Assembly (NCBI GenBank): GCA_030262725.1 | Contig: JAJSZS010000006.1 | Location: forward strand, 5,001 to 69,000 | DNA length: 64,000 nt | Direction of reading: 5' to 3' | Source: Candidatus Desulfofervidus auxilii | Lineage (GTDB): Bacteria; Desulfobacterota; Desulfofervidia; Desulfofervidales; Desulfofervidaceae | Shown: positions 18,139 through 26,047 of the stretch, piece by piece | How positions within the stretch are numbered: the stretch's first letter is position 1 | How the letters are laid out: each line of letters opens with the position of its first letter | Notes under the pieces: generated by a model | What the model was told of the DNA's origin: nothing | Database searches by the model: none | Seen by the model: the letters and a program-made list of their open reading frames with translations, nothing else | Position numbers and translations under genes: made by a program

Positions 18139-19158
18139 ATGGCAAAAGAAGTCAATGTAGCTGTAGTTGGGGCTACTGGAGCAGTAGGTAATGAGATGGT
18201 AAAAGTTTTAGAACAAAGAAATTTTCCTGTAAAAAATCTAAAACTCCTTGCTTCAGAACGTTCTATTGGCAAGACATTAAATTTTCATGATGAAGAGGTT
18301 CCAGTTGAGGTGCTAAGCGAAGATTCTTTTAAAGGTATTGATATTGCTTTATTTTCTGCTGGTGCTAGCATTAGTAAACAATATGCCCCTCTAGCAGCGG
18401 CTGCTGGTGCAGTGGTAGTAGACAATTCTTCTGCTTTTAGACAAGAACCTGATGTGCCTTTAGTAGTGCCAGAGGTAAATCCTCATGCCATCGCTCAATA
18501 TAAAAATCGTGGAATTATTTCTAATCCTAATTGCTCTACTATTCAGATGGTAGTAGTATTGAAACCTATTCATGATGTAGCAAAGATAAAAAAAGTTGTT
18601 GTTGCTACTTATCAAGCTGTATCTGGAACAGGAAGAAGGGCTATAAATGAATTAGAAAATCAGGTAAAAGCATTATTTAATTTTCAGCCAGTTAATTGTG
18701 AGGTATATCCTCATCAAATAGCTTTTAATTGTTTACCTCATATAGATATATTTTTTGAAAATGGTTATACAAAAGAAGAAATGAAAATGTATTTTGAGAC
18801 AAAAAAGATTATGGAAGATGAAAATATTATAGTAAGTGCTACTTGTGTCAGAGTACCTGTATTTTATGGCCATTCAGAGGCTGTACATATGGAATTAGAA
18901 AAGCCTTTAGATGTAGCGGATGTAAGGAAGATATTGAGTAATTCTCCAGGAATAAAAGTAATAGATGATCCAAGTAAAAACCTTTATCCTTTAGCTATAG
19001 AAGCAGCAGGTAAAGATGAAGTCTTTGTTGGGCGAATTAGAAAGGATTTGGCTTTTGAGAATGGTATTGCCATGTGGATTGTAGCAGATAATGTGCGAAA
19101 AGGGGCTGCTTTAAATGCTGTACAGATTGCTGAGATTCTTTTAGAGAAATATTTATAA
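18139..19158 (+). CDS. asd: Aspartate-semialdehyde dehydrogenase
   Basis: 339 residues; reduces aspartyl phosphate on the way to lysine, threonine, methionine and isoleucine. NADP motif GATGAVGNEM (11-20), catalytic C132 in SNPNCSTIQ, and FNCLPHID plus the C-terminal RKGAALNAVQIAE. Zero-gap after leuD and before rsmD. It supplies the threonine branch that feeds isoleucine, so it fits this operon. Confidence 0.95.
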   Translation: MAKEVNVAVVGATGAVGNEMVKVLEQRNFPVKNLKLLASERSIGKTLNFHDEEVPVEVLSEDSFKGIDIALFSAGASISKQYAPLAAAAGAVVVDNSSAFRQEPDVPLVVPEVNPHAIAQYKNRGIISNPNCSTIQMVVVLKPIHDVAKIKKVVVATYQAVSGTGRRAINELENQVKALFNFQPVNCEVYPHQIAFNCLPHIDIFFENGYTKEEMKMYFETKKIMEDENIIVSATCVRVPVFYGHSEAVHMELEKPLDVADVRKILSNSPGIKVIDDPSKNLYPLAIEAAGKDEVFVGRIRKDLAFENGIAMWIVADNVRKGAALNAVQIAEILLEKYL

Positions 19159-19698
19159 ATGCGGGTGATTGCTGGTAAATATAAAGGACATTGTTTAGCA
19201 ACACCCGCTTATCAGTTTATTAGACCAACAACTCAAAAAGTAAAAGAAGCTATTTTTAATATTCTTACTAACACTTGGAATGATGCGATAGTTCTTGATT
19301 TATACGCTGGTACTGGCAATTTGGGGATAGAGGCTTTAAGTCGAGGGGCAAAAAAAGTAGTTTTTGTGGATAAAAGTCCTTTGGCAATTAAAATTATTAA
19401 AAAAAATATTTCAAAATTAGGAGATGTCCAAGTTAAAATATGGAGACGGGATGTTTTAAAAGGGCTTAATTTTTTAAAAGAAACATTTTCTATAATTTTT
19501 ATAGATCCTCCTTATGAAGAAGGTTATGTAGAAAAGACCTTAACTTTAATAAAGAAAAAAACAGATATTTTGAGAAAAGGTGGAATAATAATTATTGAAC
19601 ATTCCCCAAAAGAAAAATTTTCTTTTTTAGGTTTTAATTTATTTGCTAGTAGACGTTATGGACAAACTCAAGTTACTATTCTTAAAAAGGAGATGTAA
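19159..19698 (+). CDS. rsmD: 16S rRNA (guanine-966-N2)-methyltransferase RsmD
   Basis: 179 residues. N-terminal RVIAGKYKGHCLATP, SAM motif LDLYAGTGNLGIEALSRGA (~51-69) and the catalytic motif IDPPYEEGY (~115-123; N/DPPY type for exocyclic amines). Paired with coaD with no gap, a pairing seen in many bacteria. Confidence 0.94.
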   Translation: MRVIAGKYKGHCLATPAYQFIRPTTQKVKEAIFNILTNTWNDAIVLDLYAGTGNLGIEALSRGAKKVVFVDKSPLAIKIIKKNISKLGDVQVKIWRRDVLKGLNFLKETFSIIFIDPPYEEGYVEKTLTLIKKKTDILRKGGIIIIEHSPKEKFSFLGFNLFASRRYGQTQVTILKKEM

Positions 19699-20202
19699 AT
19701 GGAACGTGTTGCTGTTTATGCTGGTTCATTTGACCCCATTACTAATGGTCATATTAGCTTAATAAAACGGGCGCTTCAAATATTTGACAAAGTTATTGTA
19801 GCTATTGCTGTTAATCCAGATAAAAAACCTCTTTTTACTATAGAAGAACGTTTAGAAATTACAAAACAAGCTATACTTGAAACTATTCCTGAATACCATC
19901 GGGTAGAAGTGGATAGTTTTGAAGGATTACTTGTAGATTATGTTCAAAAAAAAGGTTCAAATATTATTTTAAGAGGATTAAGAGCTGTTTCTGATTTTGA
20001 TTATGAGTTGCAGCTTGCTTTGATGAATAGAAGACTTAATCGTGATATTCAATCAGTATTTTTAATGACTGATTTTAGATGGTTATTTCTTAGTTCAACT
20101 ATTGTTAAAGAGGCAGCAAGGTTAGGTGGGAATATTGAAGGACTTGTGCCAGATATTGTTGCTAAGAAATTAAAAGAAAAATTTGAGAAAATTAAAAAAT
20201 AG
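19699..20202 (+). CDS. coaD: Phosphopantetheine adenylyltransferase
   Basis: 167 residues; penultimate step of coenzyme A synthesis. Nucleotidyltransferase motif GSFDPITNGH (9-18, TxGH), RGLRAVSDFDYELQLALMNR, and the C-terminal LSSTIVKEAA. Last gene of the eleven-gene operon; ends 2 bp from the convergent Slp gene, with no hairpin between them. Confidence 0.95.
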   Translation: MERVAVYAGSFDPITNGHISLIKRALQIFDKVIVAIAVNPDKKPLFTIEERLEITKQAILETIPEYHRVEVDSFEGLLVDYVQKKGSNIILRGLRAVSDFDYELQLALMNRRLNRDIQSVFLMTDFRWLFLSSTIVKEAARLGGNIEGLVPDIVAKKLKEKFEKIKK

Positions 20203-20204
20203 AT

Positions 20205-20702
20205 TTAAGGGTAGTATAGCCACCAAGGATAATACGGATAAGGAAACCAATGGTGGTAAATTTTGATTGTTTTTTGCTGTGGTTTCCAAAGATGTATTTT
20301 TCTTACTTTTAATATAGGATATGGATATTCAATTTCTCCTAAAGGAAGTTTTTTAATTCCCTCAATTTCTCCAATGACAGTAATTTCTCTTCCTTGACTA
20401 TAAATAGCTACATCTAAATAACCATCATACAATATAAGAAATCTTCCTTCAGATTTATCTGTTTGTTTCGGTCGCCCTTGTCTGTCTAACGGTAAAGCAA
20501 GTATTTCTAAAAGTGTACCTTCTTTTTTGTTTATTCCCTTTAAAATTTTACCACCCCACATAACAACTTTGCTTTTAAATATTTCTGGATTTTTCTGTAC
20601 TTCATAAATAGAAATGTCTTTTATCTTTTGTTTTAATTCTGAAGGTACAATTTGAGTACATGAAAATAAACAAAGAATAAAGATAATAATATAAATTCGC
20701 AT
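20205..20702 (-). CDS. Slp-family outer-membrane lipoprotein
   Basis: 165 residues. Lipoprotein signal with lipobox LFSC (C15), then the Slp pattern: MWGGKI, GTLLEILALPLDRQGRP, GRFLILYDGYLD, ITVIGEIEG. Slp proteins are outer-membrane lipoproteins linked to starvation or acid stress in E. coli; here the role is unknown. The C-terminal tail is unusually rich in Tyr, Trp and Pro. TATTAA lies 6 nt before the ATG and there is no ribosome site. Confidence 0.8.
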   Translation of the reverse strand: MRIYIIIFILCLFSCTQIVPSELKQKIKDISIYEVQKNPEIFKSKVVMWGGKILKGINKKEGTLLEILALPLDRQGRPKQTDKSEGRFLILYDGYLDVAIYSQGREITVIGEIEGIKKLPLGEIEYPYPILKVRKIHLWKPQQKTIKIYHHWFPYPYYPWWLYYP

Positions 20703-20708
20703 ATTTTT

Positions 20709-20737
20709 TTAATAAAAAAATTTTACTTGATTAGCAA
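20709..20737 (-). promoter_or_regulatory. Predicted promoter of the Slp gene
   Basis: Minus-strand TTGCTA (20737-20732), 17-nt spacer, TATTAA (20714-20709), then 6 nt to the ATG. Its -35 touches the -35 of the divergent promoter at 20727-20732. The local A/T tracts make chance matches easy. Confidence 0.4.
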
Positions 20738-20756
20738 GTGATAAAAAGTGTATCAT
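20727..20756 (+). promoter_or_regulatory. Predicted promoter of the small Fe-S-type protein and gltX
   Basis: TTGATT (20727-20732), 18-nt spacer, TATCAT (20751-20756); the ATG at 20763 follows after 6 nt, without Shine-Dalgarno. Confidence 0.4.
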
Positions 20757-20762
20757 TAAAAT

Positions 20763-21149
20763 ATGAAAGGACTTATTAGTTTTCAAGAGATGAAAGAAAG
20801 ATATGAAAGAGGTGAAGATCCATTTGCATTAACATTAGAGAAATGGGTAAGGATTAAAAATTATCTTAATGTTACAGAAGAGATAGGATATCCTGAACTT
20901 ATAAAACTCCTTGAAGCTGTCATGATGAAAATTCCTTTTTGTTTTGAATATGAATCTAATTGTAATCTTTGCCCATTAGAACGTCTATGTCAAAAATTTC
21001 CAAGCACTTATCATCAAATATTAGGATTATTTCATTATTTATTAGCAACTAATGCTCCCCTACCTAAACCATATCTTATCCAATTAATAGATAAATTGAT
21101 GGTAGAGATTGAAGAAGCAAAAAAATTGTGGAAAAAAATGTTATTATGA
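20763..21149 (+). CDS. Small protein with endonuclease III-type Fe-S cysteine loop
   Basis: 128 residues, not recognised as a named family. It contains exactly four cysteines near the centre, C60-x6-C67-x2-C70-x5-C76 (CFEYESNCNLCPLERLC), the same spacing as the [4Fe-4S] loop of endonuclease III/MutY glycosylases. No helix-hairpin-helix or catalytic Lys/Asp of those enzymes is present, and the rest is helical and charged, ending in a likely coiled coil (~105-128). So a free-standing Fe-S or Zn protein is inferred; the function is unknown. It overlaps the gltX start by 4 bp (ATGA), so the two are translationally linked. Confidence 0.75.
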   Translation: MKGLISFQEMKERYERGEDPFALTLEKWVRIKNYLNVTEEIGYPELIKLLEAVMMKIPFCFEYESNCNLCPLERLCQKFPSTYHQILGLFHYLLATNAPLPKPYLIQLIDKLMVEIEEAKKLWKKMLL

Positions 21150-22513
21150 TCCGTGTAAGGTTTGCTCCTAGTCCTACAGGAACATTACATTTAGGTAATG
21201 CTCGTACAGCAATTTTAAATTGGCTTTTTGCCCGCCATTTTGGTGGAAAATTTATTTTACGAATAGAAGATACAGATATAGAAAGGTCTAAAAAGGAATA
21301 TGAAATTCAATTAATAAATACCCTTATTTGGCTTGGACTTGATTGGGATGAAAAATATCGCCAATCAGAAAGGCTTGAGATATATAGAAACTATGCAAAA
21401 AAATTATTAGAAGAAGGAAAAGCTTATTATTGTTATTGTACGCCAGAAGAATTGGAGGCAGAAAGAAAATTTTGTCAGTCAAGAGGATTACCTCCTCGTT
21501 ATTCTGGAAAATGTCGTTTTCTTACAGAAACTCAAAAAAGACGGTTTGAAATAGAAGGACGTAAACCTACCATTAGATTTCTTGTACCAGAAGGAGAAGC
21601 AATAGAGTTTTTAGATTTACTTAAAGGGAAAATGAGATTTCTTACAGATGAAATAGGAGATTTTATTATTATGCGTTCTACAGGTATTCCTGCTTATAAC
21701 TTTGCTGTTGTAATAGATGATGCTTTAATGGAAATAACTCATGTTATTCGAGGGGAGGATCATTTAAGTAATACAGCTTGTCAGCTTCTCCTTTATAAAA
21801 CACTGAATTTTAATCCTCCACAATTTGGTCATCATCCATTACTTCTTGCTCCAGATAGGACTAAATTGAGTAAACGTCATGGTGCTGTTTCAGTTGAAGA
21901 TTATAAAGAAAAAGGATTCCTCCCAGAAGCTCTTTTCTTTTACTTAACTACTTTAGGAGGAACTAAAGAAATTTTAACAAAAAAAGAATTGATTGTTCAC
22001 TTTGACCTTAAAAAATTAGGTCGAAGTAATGCTATTTTTGATGTGAAATCTCTTTTGGCTATTAATAGAGCATTTATTCGTAATTTACCGTTAGATACCC
22101 TTTTAAAATATACTAAGCCTTTTTTACCAAAAGCAAATTCACAACTACTTAAAACAGTGATTGAAATAGTACGAGAAAATATAGGAACTTTAAAAGATAT
22201 TGAGATATATTGGCCAATATTTACAGAATTAGAAATAAATTTAGATAATGAAGCAAAAAAATTTTTAAAACAAGAAGAAATAAAAAAAATTATTCAATTA
22301 TTTTATGAGAATATGAAAATAAGTAATGAAAATTTTGAAATTATTTTATCAAAAGTTGTAGAGAAAACAGGATTAAAAATAGGCAAATTATTATTACCAT
22401 TGCGAGTAGCTCTTACAGGTAGAAAAGAAGGGCCAGAATTGAAAAAAATTCTCTCTTTTTTACCAAAGGAATGGATAAAGTTCAGACTTAAGAGAGCTTT
22501 AGAAATTTCTTAA
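21146..22513 (+). CDS. gltX: Glutamyl-tRNA synthetase
   Basis: 455 residues; charges tRNA-Glu, possibly also tRNA-Gln. HIGH-type motif HLGN (15-18), Zn site C96/C98/Y119/C123 and KMSKS-type motif KLSKRHG near residue 240. The C-terminal anticodon domain is recognisable but on the short side. The start at 21146 is chosen because it overlaps the upstream stop (ATGA); an in-frame GTG lies six codons earlier. The 3' end overlaps the convergent deaminase gene by 26 bp. Confidence 0.95.
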   Translation: MIRVRFAPSPTGTLHLGNARTAILNWLFARHFGGKFILRIEDTDIERSKKEYEIQLINTLIWLGLDWDEKYRQSERLEIYRNYAKKLLEEGKAYYCYCTPEELEAERKFCQSRGLPPRYSGKCRFLTETQKRRFEIEGRKPTIRFLVPEGEAIEFLDLLKGKMRFLTDEIGDFIIMRSTGIPAYNFAVVIDDALMEITHVIRGEDHLSNTACQLLLYKTLNFNPPQFGHHPLLLAPDRTKLSKRHGAVSVEDYKEKGFLPEALFFYLTTLGGTKEILTKKELIVHFDLKKLGRSNAIFDVKSLLAINRAFIRNLPLDTLLKYTKPFLPKANSQLLKTVIEIVRENIGTLKDIEIYWPIFTELEINLDNEAKKFLKQEEIKKIIQLFYENMKISNENFEIILSKVVEKTGLKIGKLLLPLRVALTGRKEGPELKKILSFLPKEWIKFRLKRALEIS

Positions 22514-23801
22514 TTTTTTCTGAAATTTGAAATATTTTTTCTTTAATATATTTAGTATCAATAGAGGTTATTTTTCCTTTTTCCATAACAATTTTACCAT
22601 TAACAATAACAGTTTCTGCCTCTTTTATTGAATATACAATGAGGGAATAAATATTGTGAAGAGGAAAAAGAGAAGGATGTTTCAAATCTATAATAATAAT
22701 GTCAGCTAATGCTCCTTTTTTTAAACAACCTGTGTTTAAGTTAAACATTTTGGCAGGTATAGTAGTGGTCATTTTAATTACAGTTTTTGCTGGCATAATT
22801 GTAGGATCAAGGAGAATACCTTTATGGATTTTTGCAGCTGTATCCATTTCTTGAAAAAGATTTAAATTATTATTGCTGGCTGCGCTATCAGTACCTAATG
22901 CAACAGGGATATCTTTAGATAATAGCTTTGGTACAGGAGAAAGACCAGTAGCAAGTTTGAGGTTGCTTTCTGGATTATGGACAATACCTGCTCCAGTATC
23001 AGCTATAATAGAGATTTCTTCATCTGAAATCCAGTTTGCATGGATAAGGATAGTTTTTTCGTCAAGAATACCTAAATGATAAAGATAATATATAGGTGTA
23101 ACTCCATAACGTTTTTTTATTTCTTCTACTTCCCATTGAGTTTCAGCGACATGGATAAATAAGAAGGTATTATAATTTCTTGTTATATCTTTTGCTTTTT
23201 TTAATGTCTCTGAAGAACATGTATATGGAGCATGCGCAAAAATAGCAGGAGTGATTAAATCAGAAAAATCTTTCCATTTTTTTAAAAATCTTTCAGCATT
23301 AATGAGACTTTTTTTTGGTTCTGGAACATCTGGTGTTGGATAATCTAAAACACCTTGAGCAAGAATACCTCTTAATCCTAATGTTTTACATGCTTCGATA
23401 GCTTCATCTTCAAAAAAATAGCCATCTGCTAAACAAGTTGTGCCACTTTTTATCATCTCCCAACCAGCCAAAAGTGTGCCCCAGTAGACAAAATCCTTAT
23501 CTACAAGCTTCCTTTCAACTGGAAAAATAAAATCTTTAAGCCAAGTTTCTAAAGGTAAATCATCAGCTAATCCCCTAAACATGCTCATAGCTGCATGTGT
23601 ATGAGCATTAATTAAACCAGGCATAATAAGTTTATCTTTAGCATTTATAACTTTATCAGCTTCTTTAAATAATTCAGAAGGTGGGTTTCCTTTATTTAAG
23701 GATTTAATTTCATTTTTATCAATAAAAACATAGCCAGGATAAAATAAATTATTATTTTCATCAAGTGTAACAATTATACCATTAAAAATAAGTAAACTCA
23801 T
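22488..23801 (-). CDS. mtaD: 5-methylthioadenosine/S-adenosylhomocysteine deaminase-type amidohydrolase
   Basis: 437-residue metal-dependent amidohydrolase. H67-x-H69 in LINAHTHAAMSMFRGLADD, HAPYTCS, IHVAETQ, and the final metal ligand in ALGTDSAASNNNLNLF. This pattern fits the MtaD group that deaminates MTA, SAH or adenosine; narrower specificity cannot be read from sequence. It would fit recycling of products made by the many SAM enzymes in this window. A promoter lies upstream with a 6-7-nt leader and no ribosome site. Confidence 0.87.
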   Translation of the reverse strand: MSLLIFNGIIVTLDENNNLFYPGYVFIDKNEIKSLNKGNPPSELFKEADKVINAKDKLIMPGLINAHTHAAMSMFRGLADDLPLETWLKDFIFPVERKLVDKDFVYWGTLLAGWEMIKSGTTCLADGYFFEDEAIEACKTLGLRGILAQGVLDYPTPDVPEPKKSLINAERFLKKWKDFSDLITPAIFAHAPYTCSSETLKKAKDITRNYNTFLFIHVAETQWEVEEIKKRYGVTPIYYLYHLGILDEKTILIHANWISDEEISIIADTGAGIVHNPESNLKLATGLSPVPKLLSKDIPVALGTDSAASNNNLNLFQEMDTAAKIHKGILLDPTIMPAKTVIKMTTTIPAKMFNLNTGCLKKGALADIIIIDLKHPSLFPLHNIYSLIVYSIKEAETVIVNGKIVMEKGKITSIDTKYIKEKIFQISEKIKKFLKLS

Positions 23802-23814
23802 TTTTGGGGAATTT

Positions 23815-23842
23815 TTTATATGAAAAGCTTTTATAATGTCAA
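23815..23842 (-). promoter_or_regulatory. Predicted mtaD promoter
   Basis: Minus-strand TTGACA (23842-23837), 16-nt spacer, TATAAA (23820-23815), 13 nt from the ATG. The -35 faces the -35 of the sdh operon promoter: GTCAA and TTGAC are 7 bp apart. Confidence 0.5.
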
Positions 23843-23849
23843 GTTACCC

Positions 23850-23879
23850 TTGACTTATTTATAAGTATGGGCATATCTT
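23850..23879 (+). promoter_or_regulatory. Predicted promoter of the transporter-sdh operon
   Basis: TTGACT (23850-23855), 18-nt spacer, TATCTT (23874-23879). The start codon GTG follows after 7 nt, so transcription should begin at or beside it. Confidence 0.5.
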
Positions 23880-23886
23880 TAAAATT

Positions 23887-25389
23887 GTGCAAAAACAAAA
23901 TCTTTTTCAAAAAATTGTTCTTTTTTTAGGACCATTTCTTAGTATATGTATTCTTATATTCTGTGATTTATCTCCTGGTCATCCAGAAGTTACTAGGATG
24001 GCTTCGGTGACCATTTTAATGGCTATGTGGTGGATTGCTGAGTCTATACCTTTAGCAGTTACTGCTTTATTACCTGTAGCTCTTTTTCCTCTTATGGGTA
24101 TCATGGATAGCAAAACAGTTTCAAGTTATTATTTTAATGACATTATTTTCCTTTTTATTGGTGGTTTTATTCTAGCTTTAGCTATGCAGAGATGGGGATT
24201 GCATAAACGCATTGGTCTTAAAATTATTCTTTTTTTGGGAATGAGTCCTAAACGAATTATTTTAGGATTTATGGGAGCAACTGCTTTTTTATCTATGTGG
24301 ATTTCTAATACTGCTACAACTATGATTATGGTACCAATTGCAATGGCTTTAATATTAGAAATGGAAGAAAGATTTGGAGAAGAGCATATACATTTTTTTT
24401 CTATTGGTTTACTTTTAGGTATTGCCTATGCAGCCTCAATTGGAGGTATGGCTACACTTGTTGGCACACCTCCTAATTTAGTTTTAGCTAAAATTTTTTC
24501 AATTTCTTTTCCTAAAGGTCCTGAGATTTCTTTTGCACGATGGCTTATTTTTGCCTTTCCTATTTCACTTATCTTTCTTCTTTGCACTTGGTTAATGTTA
24601 GTCTTTATGTTTAGTCGGAATATTCAATTTAAAGGTGATTTAGATATTTTTAGAAAAGAATATAATAAGTTAGGTAAAATGAATTTCGAAGAATGGATAG
24701 TTTTAATAGATTTTTTTATTACTGCCATCTTATGGCTCTTTCGCAAAGATATCAATATTGGCCATTTTCATATACCTGGCTGGTCATCTCTTTTTCCTGT
24801 ACCTACATATGTAAAGGATGGTACTGTAGCTATGACTACTACAATTCCTCTATTTTTTATACCATCAAAACGAGAAAAAGAATTTATTATGAATTGGGAA
24901 ACTGCTTCTAAACTACCCTGGGGAATTGTACTTCTTTTTGGTGGTGGTTTTGCTTTAGCTGCTGGTTTTAAAACATCCGGACTCTCTATATGGATGGGAG
25001 AGCGACTTGCTAAACTTGCCCATTTTCATCTTCTTTTAATAGTAATAACTGTTTGTCTTATAATAAGTTTTTTAACTGAATTAACCTCAAATACTGCTAC
25101 TGCACAGATGGCTTTGCCTATTTTAGCTTCATTGAGTACAGCAATTAAAGTTAATCCATTATTATTAATGATTCCTGCAACTATGTCTGCTTCTTGTGCT
25201 TTTATGTTGCCTGTAGCTACGCCTCCAAATGCTATTATTTTTGGTACACAAAAATTACGTATTTATCATATGGCTAAAGCAGGTATAATTTTAAATTTTA
25301 TAAAAATATTTTTGTTTATAGGAGCCATTTTCTTATGGGGTAAAATAAATTTTGGAAACTTAGTACAATTTCCAAGTTGGGCAAAGTGA
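23887..25389 (+). CDS. DASS/SLC13-family carboxylate transporter
   Basis: 500-residue sodium-coupled di/tricarboxylate transporter with ~11-12 membrane segments. The two characteristic repeats SNTATTMIMVPIAMALI and SNTATAQMALPILASL and the loop GTPPNLVLAK identify the family. The GTG start at 23887 keeps the first membrane helix (~10-28) intact; the next ATG would delete it. Linked by a 4-bp overlap to sdhC, so C4-dicarboxylates (succinate, fumarate, malate) are the probable cargo; this is inferred from context. Confidence 0.88.
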   Translation: MQKQNLFQKIVLFLGPFLSICILIFCDLSPGHPEVTRMASVTILMAMWWIAESIPLAVTALLPVALFPLMGIMDSKTVSSYYFNDIIFLFIGGFILALAMQRWGLHKRIGLKIILFLGMSPKRIILGFMGATAFLSMWISNTATTMIMVPIAMALILEMEERFGEEHIHFFSIGLLLGIAYAASIGGMATLVGTPPNLVLAKIFSISFPKGPEISFARWLIFAFPISLIFLLCTWLMLVFMFSRNIQFKGDLDIFRKEYNKLGKMNFEEWIVLIDFFITAILWLFRKDINIGHFHIPGWSSLFPVPTYVKDGTVAMTTTIPLFFIPSKREKEFIMNWETASKLPWGIVLLFGGGFALAAGFKTSGLSIWMGERLAKLAHFHLLLIVITVCLIISFLTELTSNTATAQMALPILASLSTAIKVNPLLLMIPATMSASCAFMLPVATPPNAIIFGTQKLRIYHMAKAGIILNFIKIFLFIGAIFLWGKINFGNLVQFPSWAK

Positions 25390-25748
25390 AGGATTATTTT
25401 AAAAATTTATTAAATTATCGTTGTTCTATAGGGATGTTATCTTGGATATTAATGCGGATTTCTGGTCTTTTATTAGTTATTTTTTTAATACTTCATTTAT
25501 GGGTCATTTTTTATTATCATCAAAGAATAATTGATTTTTCTCATCTTTTAAGATGGCGTAATATGTCAATTATAAAAGTTTTAGAATTTTTTCTTATTTT
25601 AACCATTTGCTATCATGCTTTAAATGGTGTTAGACTTATTTTTATGGACATGGGTTTTTTAATTAAAATGCAAAAACCCTTATTTGTTACTATAATAATA
25701 ATTTCTTTAATTGTGGCTATTGCATTTGTTTTCCCTTTTCCATCATGA
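25386..25748 (+). CDS. sdhC: Succinate dehydrogenase/fumarate reductase cytochrome b subunit (SdhC)
   Basis: 120-residue membrane anchor with three helices. RISG (24-27) corresponds to the quinone-site Ser/Arg region of E. coli SdhC, and HALNGVRLIFMDMGF (77-91) to the haem-ligand segment, so H77 is the probable haem b ligand. GTG at 25386 is taken as the start because it overlaps the transporter stop (GTGA); a TTG three codons earlier is less attractive. Together with SdhD it anchors the complex in the inner membrane and passes electrons to quinone. Confidence 0.87.
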   Translation: MKDYFKNLLNYRCSIGMLSWILMRISGLLLVIFLILHLWVIFYYHQRIIDFSHLLRWRNMSIIKVLEFFLILTICYHALNGVRLIFMDMGFLIKMQKPLFVTIIIISLIVAIAFVFPFPS

Positions 25749-26047
25749 TTGGATGGTTGTGGCAAAGGATAAGTGGTTTTGTGCTTTTAATTTTATTATT
25801 TATTCATTTATGGAAAGCTCGTACTATGCCTTTTAATTATGAATATTTGAGAATACAATTAACTACTCCAAAGTGGGTAATTTTTAATATTCTTCTTTTA
25901 TGTTTGGCTATTTCACATGCCTTAAATGGATTGTGGCAAATTGGTCAAGATTATTTAATGGGGAAAAACAAAAAAATTTTTAGCTATTTTCTTTTAATAA
26001 TAGGAACTTGCTTTATATTATTAGGATTAAGCATTTTTATATTATGA
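25745..26047 (+). CDS. sdhD: Succinate dehydrogenase membrane anchor (SdhD)
   Basis: 100 residues, three hydrophobic helices. HALNGLWQIGQDYL has H58 and the D69-Y70 pair with the spacing of the E. coli SdhD haem ligand and quinone-site Tyr. So this is the two-subunit, single-haem E. coli-like layout rather than the fused five-helix cytochrome b558 of many sulfate reducers. ATGA overlaps at both ends. Confidence 0.85.
   Translation: MIGWLWQRISGFVLLILLFIHLWKARTMPFNYEYLRIQLTTPKWVIFNILLLCLAISHALNGLWQIGQDYLMGKNKKIFSYFLLIIGTCFILLGLSIFIL

Noticed and set aside
23838-23854. Inverted repeat GTCAA-N7-TTGAC as an operator
   Set aside because: It is fully explained by two back-to-back -35 boxes of divergent promoters.
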